Shown here: one piece after another, positions 23,262-30,730 of the stretch
Layout: each line of letters opens with the position of its first letter
How positions within the stretch are numbered: position 1 is the stretch's first letter
NCBI GenBank assembly: GCA_016717335.1
Contig: JADKFS010000003.1
Span: forward strand, 186,001-250,000
Reading direction: 5' to 3'
From: Candidatus Ribeiella danica
GTDB taxonomy: Bacteria; Chloroflexota; Chloroflexia; Chloroflexales; Roseiflexaceae
DNA: 64,000 bases
Translations under genes and position numbers: made by a program
Notes under the pieces: generated by a model
What the model saw: only the letters and a program-made list of their open reading frames with translations
The model's database searches: none
Told to the model about the DNA's origin: nothing

Positions 23262-24470
23262 TTAGGCCAGCTTCAGGTTCGGCGCGACGTCGAGGTCCCA
23301 GCCGCTCTGCAGGCCGGCCTCGAAGCGGTAGAAGGCGGTGGCGGCGATCATCGCGGCGTTGTCGGTGCACAGCTCCAGCGGCGGGTAGCGCACCGGCACC
23401 GGCGCGCGGCGCGACAGCTCGTCGCGCAGCCGCTTGTTCGCGGCCACGCCGCCGGCGAGCAGGATCGCGGTGGCGCCGAACGCGCGCGCCGCGTCGACAG
23501 TCTTGGTCACCAGCACGTCCACCACCGACTCCTGGAAGGCGTAGGCCAGCTGGGCCATGTACTTGTCGGAGCCCGGCGACGTAGGGCTTGGGGCTTGGGG
23601 CTTGGGGCTTGGAGCTTGGGGCTCCTTGTCCCCTGGTCTCCTTGTCTCCTTGTCCCCTGGTCTCCCTGGCCGCTGCCCCGCGACCGCCACCCCCTGCTCG
23701 CGCGCCTGCCGGCCCTGGACCTGGTGGAGCACCGCCGTCTTGAGGCCGCTGAACGAGAAGTCGTAGCTGTCGCGCAGCCAGGCCCGCGGCAGCGTCACGC
23801 CGCCGGGGGCGCGCTCGGCCGCCTGCTGGATGGCCGGGCCGCCGGGGAAGCCCAGCCCCATGATCCGCGCGGCCTTGTCGAACGCCTCGCCGGCCGCGTC
23901 GTCGCGGGTCTGCCCGAGCAGGCGGTAGACGCCGTGCCCCTCCAGCAGCGCCAGCAGCGTGTGCCCGCCCGAGACGACCAGCGCGATTAGCGGGAACTGC
24001 GGCTCAGAGGCTAGGGGCTTGGGGCTTGGGGCTTGGGAAGAAGCGCCCCCCACAAGTCCCAAGTCCCTAGCCCCTAGCCCCACGTCGAGCCAGTTCGCAT
24101 AGATGTGCGCCTCGATGTGGTTCACGCCGACGAACGGCAGGTCGCGCGCCCAGGCGATCGTCTTAGCGGCGTTGAGGCCGGTCAGCAGCGCGCCCGCCAG
24201 ACCGGGACCGTAGGTGGCGGCGACCGCGTCGATCGCGCCCCAGCCGCCCGGGATGCCGGCCAGCGCCTCTTCGACGACGGTCGGGATCGTCAGGATGTGC
24301 TGGCGCGAGGCGACCTCGGGCACGATCCCGCCGTAGCGGCGGTGCTCCTCGATCTGCGAGGCGACGACGCTCGAGAGGATCTCGCGCCCGCCCCGCACGA
24401 CCGCGGCGGCGGTCTCGTCGCAGGAGGTCTCGATCGCCAGGATGGTGTACTCGGGTGGTAGTTGATTCAT
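23262..24470 (-). CDS. tsaD: tRNA N6-threonylcarbamoyladenosine transferase TsaD with two in-frame insertions
   Basis: Encodes 402 residues; the family is usually 330-345. Universal motifs are present: ILAIETSCDETAAA at the N-terminus, the metal ligands H118 and H122 in VNHIEAH, ALVVSGGHT, GEAFDKAARIMGL, and D370 in LCTDNAA. TsaD transfers threonylcarbamoyl to A37 of ANN-decoding tRNAs with TsaB/TsaE and is generally essential. The extra length is two blocks, residues about 131-156 (GARDLGLVGGASSQAPSPKP) and about 268-300 (GRPGDKETRRPGDKEPQAPS onward), both encoded by short tandem repeats also found in intergenic DNA. Each sits between conserved blocks and leaves the motifs intact, so the protein should still fold. 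Confidence 0.95.
   Translation of the reverse strand: MNQLPPEYTILAIETSCDETAAAVVRGGREILSSVVASQIEEHRRYGGIVPEVASRQHILTIPTVVEEALAGIPGGWGAIDAVAATYGPGLAGALLTGLNAAKTIAWARDLPFVGVNHIEAHIYANWLDVGLGARDLGLVGGASSQAPSPKPLASEPQFPLIALVVSGGHTLLALLEGHGVYRLLGQTRDDAAGEAFDKAARIMGLGFPGGPAIQQAAERAPGGVTLPRAWLRDSYDFSFSGLKTAVLHQVQGRQAREQGVAVAGQRPGRPGDKETRRPGDKEPQAPSPKPQAPSPTSPGSDKYMAQLAYAFQESVVDVLVTKTVDAARAFGATAILLAGGVAANKRLRDELSRRAPVPVRYPPLELCTDNAAMIAATAFYRFEAGLQSGWDLDVAPNLKLA
23571..23669 (-). repeat. In-frame short-repeat insertion 2 in tsaD
   Basis: Plus strand: five copies of GGGCTTG/GAGCTTG heptamers, then a GTCTCCTTGTCTCCTTGTCC-type octamer run. Minus-strand reading gives PGRPGDKETRRPGDKE and QAPSPKPQAPSP. The octamer family also occurs at 21059-21085 and 55137-55178 outside genes. 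Confidence 0.9.
24003..24080 (-). repeat. In-frame short-repeat insertion 1 in tsaD
   Basis: Plus strand: GGCTAGGGGCTTGGGGCTTG in the left arm and AGTCCCTAGCCCCTAGCCCC in the right arm, an inverted repeat of heptamer-type units. It encodes about 26 residues (GARDLGLVGGASSQAPSPKP and neighbours) not found in other TsaD proteins. Confidence 0.9.
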
Positions 24471-24682
24471 GCGTTTGCCGGATGACGGTTCGATTACAGC
24501 TCAGAATGGGCGCGCGCCGCTTCTGCAGCGGCTATTGTACCACGCGCGCGCCATCAGGGCGCGGCCGTATCACCAGTCTATCAGCGGCGGTTCAGGGTTG
24601 TCATTCGCCGGCGGCGTACTATTGATGATGAGAGCCCCATGATCTTTCCGGATACTCCTGAGCCCTGAGGAGGTTGCGACCT

Positions 24683-27571
24683 ATGCGCTATCGTCTGCCT
24701 GCCCTCGCCCTGATCGCCGTGTTCGTGCTCGTGTCGATCCTGGCGCCATCCCTCCGCTCGATCGCGCAGTCCGGCGAGGCCGATCGCCCGCCCGACCTGG
24801 TGGTGCTGCAGCCGCAGCCGACGCTCGCCGGCGCTAACCCGAGCGCGCGCGCGATCGCGCCCGAGTACGTCTCGCCACCCACCACGGCCGATCACCCGTT
24901 CACGCACATGCTGCTGCGCTGGGACTCGCACGTGCCCGAGGGCGCATCGCTGTCGCTGTCTGTGCGCGCGTCGACCGATGGCGCGAGCTGGAGCGACTGG
25001 AGCGCAGTGCTCCAGAACGACGACCTGTGGAGCGAGTCGGACGGCCCCGAGGTCGCGTGGAGCCAGACGATCGACGCCGGCGCGCTTTCGCGCTTCTGGC
25101 AGGTGCGCGCCGAGTTTGCCGGCGCGCCCGACGGCGCCGAGCCGGAGCTGCGGCGGATCGACGTTAGCACGGTGGACGCCTCGCACCCGCCCGTGGTGGC
25201 CGCGGCCCAGCGGCAGGCGGCCGGCGAAGCGCTCGCCAAGCCGGGCGTGGTGTCGCGCACCGGCTGGGGCTCGCCGGATGGGCAGGGCAGCCGGGTCGCG
25301 CCGTCCTACTACCCGGTCAATCACATGGTCGTGCACCACACCGCCGACAGCAACTCGCTCTACCCCAGCGAGCCGAACTGGGCCGCGCGCGTCCTGGCCG
25401 AGTGGAAGTTCCACACCTACACGCGCGGCTGGGGCGATGTCGGCTACAACTACCTGATCGACCCGAACGGCGTGATCTACGAGGGCCGCGCCGGCGGCGA
25501 CGACGCGGTCGCGTTCCACGACACCGGCAACTACGGCTCGATGGGCGTGGTGCTGATCGGCACCTACGCGACCGTCCCGCCGACGCAGCCGGCCCAGGAC
25601 GCGCTGGTCAACCTGCTGGCCTGGAAGGCCGGCCAGAAGAAGATCGACCCGCTCGGCAGCGCGTACTACTACGGCTGCGATATCTCGAGCTACTGCCGCC
25701 CATACAACCCCGGCGCGGTCGTGCTGAACATCGCCGGCCACCGCCAGGTCACGCCCGGCCACACCAGCTGCCCGGGCGACCAGGCGATCGCCTACCTGCC
25801 GGGCATCCGCAACCGCGTCAAGCAGGCGCTCAGCAACGGGCCGGCCGACAACGGCGACCTGGCGATCGACGACCTCGAGACCGGCTTCAAGCCGAGCCCG
25901 GCCGACTGGCACGAGGCGAGCTGCGGCTACGGCGGGCACGCCTTCTGGACCTACGCGACCGCCGATCCGGCCGAAAGCACGAACAGCGCAGCCTGGCAGG
26001 CCAGCATCCCGACGAGCGGGCGCTACCGCGTCTACGTGCACGTCCCGCAGGGCTGCGGGCTCGCGCCGCCGCCTTACGCCAGCGGCCAGGCGCGCTACAC
26101 GATCGACTACGCCGGCGGGTCGGCCTCGGTGGCGGTCGACCAGAACACGGCGTCGGAGTGGGTCGACGTCGGCGCGTACCAGTTCAGCCAGGGCAGCGGG
26201 AGCGTGGCGCTGAGCGACCTCACCGGCGAGCCCCTGGGAGTGGGCAACGACAAGGTGGTGTTCTTCGACGCGGTCAAGTGGGTGCCCGAGAGCGGGGCGG
26301 CCAGCGCCGAGATCGGCGGCGTGACCTATGACCGCAGCACGCTTGCGGCCGGCGAGCTGCTCAAGCTCACCTTCACCGTCAGGAACACTGGCACCACAAC
26401 CTTCTACGGCCAGGCGCCGCGGGTCGACCTGACGGCCGGCGGCGGGCTGAACGACCTGGACAACGGCTACGTCTACGACCAGGACGAGTGCTTTAGCGGC
26501 AACAGCTCGGGCAGCTACCCGGCCTTCCCCAAGGAGAGCGATCGGCTGCGCGTCGTGCTGGGGATGCCCGGCTGGGATGGGCGCGGCACCGGCTGCAGCG
26601 GCCCGACCAGCGACTACCCGTGGCGCTGGGGGCTGAACGCCGACCTCGCGCCCGGCCAGCAGCAGACGATCGTCGGCTACGTGCGCTTCCGCACGCCCGG
26701 CAGCTACACGCTCCAGGCCGGCATCGTGCAAGAGTATGTGAAGTACTACCAGCAGGGCGTCAGCCCGCGGACCATCACCGTCACGCCCGAGCGCGTCGCG
26801 CCCGACGCCGCCGGCTACGACGCGCAGCTCCAGCCGCTGGCGCGGGTCTACCAGCTCGGCGCCATCCCCGATAACTTCCTGGCGCGCACGCGCAACCCGC
26901 TCTCGATCCCGCGCGGGCAGTACGTCGGCAGCTTCGCCTGGGACGGCGCGCCGCTCGACTGGGGCGGCGGCGGGCCGCTCGGCCTGAGCGACCAGTTCAT
27001 CGTCGAGCAGACCCGCAGCTTCGTCGCGCCGGCGAGCGGCGAGTACACCTTCCGCACCACCAGCGACGACGGCTCGTGGCTGTGGGTCGACGGCCAGCCG
27101 GTGGTGGTGAGCAGCGGGCTGCACCCTGCCGTCGACTCGACCGGCACGATCGCGCTCGACGCGGGCCGGCACGTCGTCTCGTTCAAGTACTTCGAGCGCG
27201 GCGGCAATGCCGCGGCCGGCTACGCCTACAAGACGCCGGGCTCCGACCTGTTCCAGACGCTGGCGGACGGCCTCGGCGGCGGGGCGCTGCTGTTCGACGG
27301 CACCTACGCCGAGCCGCCGACGCTCGCCGTCGCGGCCGACGATCAGGGCGGCAGCGGCGTCGCGCGCGTGCGCTGGAGCTGGGACGGGGCGAGCTGGCAG
27401 GAGTCGGGCGGGCCGGTGCTGCAGCTCGGGCCGCTCGGGAACAACAGCTACCACCTGCGCTACCAGGCGATCGACGCCGAGGGCAACGCCAGCGCGCAGC
27501 AGGAGCTGATCTTCAGCGTTGACACGAACATGCCGCTGGAACGGCGCTACCTGCCGTTTGCTGCTCGCTAA
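24683..27571 (+). CDS. Secreted N-acetylmuramoyl-L-alanine amidase (PGRP type) with PA14-like domain
   Basis: Encodes about 962 residues. GAGGAGG lies 9 nt before the ATG at 24683, which is preferred over the TTG at 24674. Signal peptide: LPALALIAVFVLVSILAP. The PGRP/amidase-2 domain (about 190-375) has zinc ligands in VVHHTADS (near 216) and GHTSCPGD (near 358). A golvesin-like xanthan-lyase module follows (about 395-535, ending VVFFDAVKWVP), then an Ig-like segment (LLKLTFTVRNTGTTTF), a PA14-type domain (about 730-860; YTFRTTSDDGSWLWVDGQ) and a final Ig/fibronectin-like part. It cleaves peptidoglycan stem peptides outside the membrane; the extra modules suggest carbohydrate or surface binding. 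It is a single gene, followed by a dispersed repeat before a convergent gene. Confidence 0.9.
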   Translation: MRYRLPALALIAVFVLVSILAPSLRSIAQSGEADRPPDLVVLQPQPTLAGANPSARAIAPEYVSPPTTADHPFTHMLLRWDSHVPEGASLSLSVRASTDGASWSDWSAVLQNDDLWSESDGPEVAWSQTIDAGALSRFWQVRAEFAGAPDGAEPELRRIDVSTVDASHPPVVAAAQRQAAGEALAKPGVVSRTGWGSPDGQGSRVAPSYYPVNHMVVHHTADSNSLYPSEPNWAARVLAEWKFHTYTRGWGDVGYNYLIDPNGVIYEGRAGGDDAVAFHDTGNYGSMGVVLIGTYATVPPTQPAQDALVNLLAWKAGQKKIDPLGSAYYYGCDISSYCRPYNPGAVVLNIAGHRQVTPGHTSCPGDQAIAYLPGIRNRVKQALSNGPADNGDLAIDDLETGFKPSPADWHEASCGYGGHAFWTYATADPAESTNSAAWQASIPTSGRYRVYVHVPQGCGLAPPPYASGQARYTIDYAGGSASVAVDQNTASEWVDVGAYQFSQGSGSVALSDLTGEPLGVGNDKVVFFDAVKWVPESGAASAEIGGVTYDRSTLAAGELLKLTFTVRNTGTTTFYGQAPRVDLTAGGGLNDLDNGYVYDQDECFSGNSSGSYPAFPKESDRLRVVLGMPGWDGRGTGCSGPTSDYPWRWGLNADLAPGQQQTIVGYVRFRTPGSYTLQAGIVQEYVKYYQQGVSPRTITVTPERVAPDAAGYDAQLQPLARVYQLGAIPDNFLARTRNPLSIPRGQYVGSFAWDGAPLDWGGGGPLGLSDQFIVEQTRSFVAPASGEYTFRTTSDDGSWLWVDGQPVVVSSGLHPAVDSTGTIALDAGRHVVSFKYFERGGNAAAGYAYKTPGSDLFQTLADGLGGGALLFDGTYAEPPTLAVAADDQGGSGVARVRWSWDGASWQESGGPVLQLGPLGNNSYHLRYQAIDAEGNASAQQELIFSVDTNMPLERRYLPFAAR

Positions 27572-27960
27572 ACGTGGGGGGCCCCCCGTGCCCCCGCGGG
27601 CGGGGGTGGGCCGCCACCCCCGCCGCCCCCCGGCCGGGGCTTGCGCCCTTGGACCTCAAAAGAATCCTGCCTCGTTTGCGATGCTTGATGTGCATGCCTG
27701 GCGGCATCCACGCGCACTGGAAGACAACACGTCCGATCGGAGTGGTACAAGGCATGCGCCACGAACCGTGGAGCTGAGACGGCATCATTTGCCGGAGGGG
27801 GGCTGGGGGAACCGGCGCGGGTTCCCCCAGGCGGGGGGCCGGGGGCGCAGCGCCCCGGAAGAAACATCTGGCCGAAGGCACACGAACCGGCGCGGGTTTC
27901 CCAGCTCCCCTCTGGGTGGCGGGGGGCCGGGGGCGCAGCGCCCCGGAAGACGTGATTGCC
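27572..27960. repeat. GC-rich dispersed element, copy A (fills the gap between convergent genes)
   Basis: Order of parts: CCCCCCGTGCCCCCGCGGGC arm; GGTGGGCCGCCACCCCCGCC; GGCCGGGGCTTGCGCCC; the core GATGCTTGATGTGCATGCC; AGGCATGCGCCACGA; GGCATCATTTGCCGGAGGGG; the hairpin GGGGGAACC..GGGTTCCCCC; and the end motif GGGGCGCAGCGCCCCGGAAG, which is present twice. Copies B, C and D at 30170-30640, 45470-46000 and 61640-62092 share this order. No gene is supported. Confidence 0.85.
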
Positions 27961-28971
27961 TTAGGTGAACGTGCGCAGCCACCCTAGTGTTTGCGCGCGC
28001 GCCTCCAGCTCGCCGACGACCGGCTCGTAGCCGAGATCGCGGCGGGCCTTCGCGCGGCTGAAGTAGAAGTCGACGCAGGTTGACGCCACAATATAGCGCG
28101 TGAGCGAGGGCGCCTGGCTGGCCCGGCCGATGCGCAGGCGCGCGCCGAGCTCGGTCGCCACGGCGAGCGGGTAGGCGATGCGGTAGGGGATCGAGCGGGT
28201 CGGCGCGGGCAGCCCGAGCGCCTGCAGGAACGGCTCGAAGAAGTCGAAGAAGTTTGTCGGCGGCGCGTCGGTGATGAAGTAGCAGGCCCCGGCGACGGGC
28301 GATCCCGGCGCGAGCCGCTCGGCCGCCAGCAGGTGCGCGTGGACGACGTTGCCGACGTACACGTGGTTGAAGCGCGCCCGGCCGTCGCCGAGACGGATGC
28401 CGCGGTTGGCGCGCGCCAGCGCCAGGATCGGCGGGAAGCGGTGTCGGTCGCCCGGCCCGTACACGCCGGCGAGCCGCAGCGAGCAGGTCGCCAGCCCGCC
28501 GCGCCCGTTCGCGTGCAGCACGTCCAGCTCGCCGAGCATCTTGGTGCGCCCGTAGGTGTCCAAATGGCGCCGCGGGTAGGGCAGCCCCTCGTCGCCGTCG
28601 CGGATCGGCCGGCCGCCGAAGACCGTGTCGATCGAGCTGGTGTAGACGAGCTTCTTGACGCCTGTCGCGACGCAGGCGTCGATTATGTGGCGGTTGCCCG
28701 CGACGTTGACCGCGTGAAGGGCGCGCTCGCTGCCCGGCCGCCAGTCGACAAGCGACGCGGTCTGGAAGACTGTCTCGACACCCGTGCATGCCCGCAGGGC
28801 CGCCGCCGGATCGCGCAGGTCGCCCACAATCGACTCGACGCGCGGGTCGTCGTGCGGCGCCAGGTCGAAGACGCGCACCGCCTCGCCGCGGCGCAGCAGC
28901 GCCTCGACCAGCTGCCGGCCCACGAAGCCGCCCCCGCCGACGACCAGGCCGCGCGGGCGCTCAGCCCCCAT
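27961..28971 (-). CDS. NAD-dependent epimerase/dehydratase, 3-beta-HSD-like extended SDR
   Basis: Encodes 336 residues. The NAD-binding motif is LVVGGGGFVGRQLVEALL; the catalytic serines lie in KLVYTSSIDTVFGG and the YxxxK pair in DTYGRTKMLGE; VYGPGDRHRFP follows, as in sterol/3-beta-hydroxysteroid dehydrogenase-like SDRs. It probably acts on a sterol, hopanoid, carotenoid or sugar-nucleotide type substrate, which is not resolvable here. It overlaps the end of the upstream membrane STAS gene by 11 bp, so the two are translationally coupled. Confidence 0.9.
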   Translation of the reverse strand: MGAERPRGLVVGGGGFVGRQLVEALLRRGEAVRVFDLAPHDDPRVESIVGDLRDPAAALRACTGVETVFQTASLVDWRPGSERALHAVNVAGNRHIIDACVATGVKKLVYTSSIDTVFGGRPIRDGDEGLPYPRRHLDTYGRTKMLGELDVLHANGRGGLATCSLRLAGVYGPGDRHRFPPILALARANRGIRLGDGRARFNHVYVGNVVHAHLLAAERLAPGSPVAGACYFITDAPPTNFFDFFEPFLQALGLPAPTRSIPYRIAYPLAVATELGARLRIGRASQAPSLTRYIVASTCVDFYFSRAKARRDLGYEPVVGELEARAQTLGWLRTFT

Positions 28972-30061
28972 TGTTCAGCGCTGCCTGCAGATCGCCGTAC
29001 GCCAGAACGTCGCCCAGGTTCAGGCCCAGCCCGACCATCGCCTGCGCCACCTCGGGCCGCACGCCCGCCAGCGCGACGCGCGTACCGAGCAGGCGCGCCG
29101 CGCCGACCAGCTGCAGGATCCCCAGCGCGACCTGGCTGTCGACGATCGGCACGCCGCTGATGTCCAGCACGATCAGGCGGGCGCTCGACCGCTCGATCGC
29201 GTGGAGCGCGCGGTCCTGCAGGATCATCAGGCGGGCGCTGTCGAGCGCGCCGACCAGCGGCATCACCAGCGTGGCGGCGTTCACCGGCAGCACGGGGACG
29301 CTCAGCTCCTGGATCACCTGGCGCTGGCGCTCATTTTCGGCCAGTAGGCTGTCCTGGGCGGCGGCGCGGGTCTCGACCTCGGCCAGCGCGCCGCTGAGAT
29401 CGGCGGTTCGCTCGGCCACGGTCTGCTCGAGCGACTGGCGCATCCGCTCCAGCGTCAGCTCGCGCTGCTGAGCCTCGCGCAGCGCCCGGCGGAGCGCGCT
29501 GCTGAAGCGGGCGAGCAGCAGCCCCACAATCGCGGCGACCGCGACAAAGCCGCCGACGATACCGATCGTATTGTCGCCCTGCGGCGCGGCGAAGCCGGCG
29601 AGCGGCAGCTCCAGGCCCTCGATCGCGGTGTCCAGCCCGACGCCTGCGCAGCTCAGCAGGACGGCGAACAGCGCCCCGCGCCAGCCGGTCAGCAGGCCGG
29701 CGATGCAGATCGGGATCGCGAACGCGAACAGCAGCGCGCCGCCGCTGCGCACCTGCGTGCCGAAGAGCAGCAGCGTCAGCAGCAAGATCACACCGCTGCT
29801 GGTCAGCAGGACCGCCTGCGAGAAGCGGTCGCGACGGAGCAGCAGCAGCCCGGCGACGGCGATCGGGACGTTCAGGAGGATGAGCACCGACACGCCAATC
29901 GCCTGTATCGTCGGGATCGGGGCCATCATCGGAATGATGGAGCCGACCAGCGCCAGGCCGATCAGCGCCAGTAGCATCGCCTGGACCAGCGGCGCCTGGC
30001 GCTGCTCGAGCGGGTCGTGGAGCTTGATGTCGAGCAGCCAGCGCTGCAGCGGTTGCCACAT
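28961..30061 (-). CDS. Membrane protein with coiled coil and C-terminal RsbR-like STAS domain
   Basis: Encodes 366 residues from the ATG at 30061 (MWQPLQRWLLDIKLHDPLEQ). About six hydrophobic segments (residues 30-195) are followed by a coiled coil (about 200-265) and a STAS domain (about 275-366) with ARLIVLDISGVPIVDSQVAL, matching the RsbR/RsbS phosphoacceptor region (here Ser in IVDSQ). STAS proteins of this kind are switch or scaffold proteins in stressosome-type signalling. The membrane part would make it a membrane sensor. The frame is open upstream into repeat DNA, but only the chosen ATG gives the typical N-terminus. It is coupled to the downstream epimerase gene. Confidence 0.82.
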   Translation of the reverse strand: MWQPLQRWLLDIKLHDPLEQRQAPLVQAMLLALIGLALVGSIIPMMAPIPTIQAIGVSVLILLNVPIAVAGLLLLRRDRFSQAVLLTSSGVILLLTLLLFGTQVRSGGALLFAFAIPICIAGLLTGWRGALFAVLLSCAGVGLDTAIEGLELPLAGFAAPQGDNTIGIVGGFVAVAAIVGLLLARFSSALRRALREAQQRELTLERMRQSLEQTVAERTADLSGALAEVETRAAAQDSLLAENERQRQVIQELSVPVLPVNAATLVMPLVGALDSARLMILQDRALHAIERSSARLIVLDISGVPIVDSQVALGILQLVGAARLLGTRVALAGVRPEVAQAMVGLGLNLGDVLAYGDLQAALNNGG

Positions 30062-30730
30062 GACGTTACTCCGGAGTTGGCGTGCGGCGCACGTCTTTTC
30101 GTGCGCAGCTCTGTTATAACACAGTGGTGCGGCAGGGGCAATCGCTGTGCGCTCCCGCGCCCCTGTGGCAGGGGCTGCGCGCCCCTGCGCCCCCGCGGAC
30201 ATGTTCCGCCCACATGCTCGTCCGGGGGGCTGCGCGCCCCCCGTGCCCCCGGCGGGCAGGTGTCCGCCCATACGCTCGTCCGGGGGGCTGCGCGCCCCCC
30301 GTGCCCCCGCGGGCGGGGGTGGGCCGCCACCCCCGCCGCCCCCCGGCCGGGGCTTGCGCCCCTGGACCCCAAAATAGCCCCGTCTCTGTTGCGATTCTTG
30401 ATGCACATGCCCGGCTGAATCCACGCACGACGGGAGGCAACTCGCCTCGCAAGCCTGGTGATAGGCATGCGCTACAGGCAATGCAATTGGTACGGCGTCT
30501 TTTGCCGGAGGGGGGCCGGGGGAACCGGCGCGGGTTCCCCGGGTACCCCCTGGGTGCCGGGGGCCGGGGGCGCAGCGCCCCGGAAGAAGAATCGCTGACG
30601 AAACCGAACCCAGGCGGGGGCCGGGGCGCAGCGCCCCGCAACATAGCGGCGGCGGCGACCGCCGCACTACAGTACCTGCAGTATAATAGCGCCTACGACG
30701 ACCGCGCGGAGCAGCAAAAAAGGAATGCCG
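30062..30730. other. 669-bp divergent intergenic region mostly occupied by repeat copy B
   Basis: 30170-30640 is a long copy of the GC-rich dispersed element. 30641-30730 is the leader of the dehydrogenase operon with a TATAAT box at 30682-30687 and no recognisable -35. Frames through the repeat are rich in Gly, Pro, Arg and Ala and are not called. Confidence 0.6.
30170..30640. repeat. GC-rich dispersed element, copy B
   Basis: Starts with repeated CTGCGCGCCCCCCGTGCCCC units (about 30230 and 30290), then the CCGCCACCCCCGCCGCCCCC block, GGGGCTTGCGCCCCTGGACC and the core TTGATGCACATGCCCGGCTG. Next come GGGAGGCAACTCGCCTCGCA, GGCATGCGCTACAGGCAA, TTTTGCCGGAGGGGGGCC, the GGGGGAACC/GGTTCCCC hairpin and GGGGCGCAGCGCCCCGGAAG. 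A further short end copy lies at 30613-30640. Confidence 0.85.

Noticed and set aside
27568..27867. Peptide with SCLPxxVDSAGHxHQAS conserved in frames of all dispersed-element copies
   Set aside because: Similarity follows from nucleotide conservation; frames differ in starts and ends, are rich in Gly, Pro and Arg, and have no ribosome site. It would need a synonymous-substitution test to revive.
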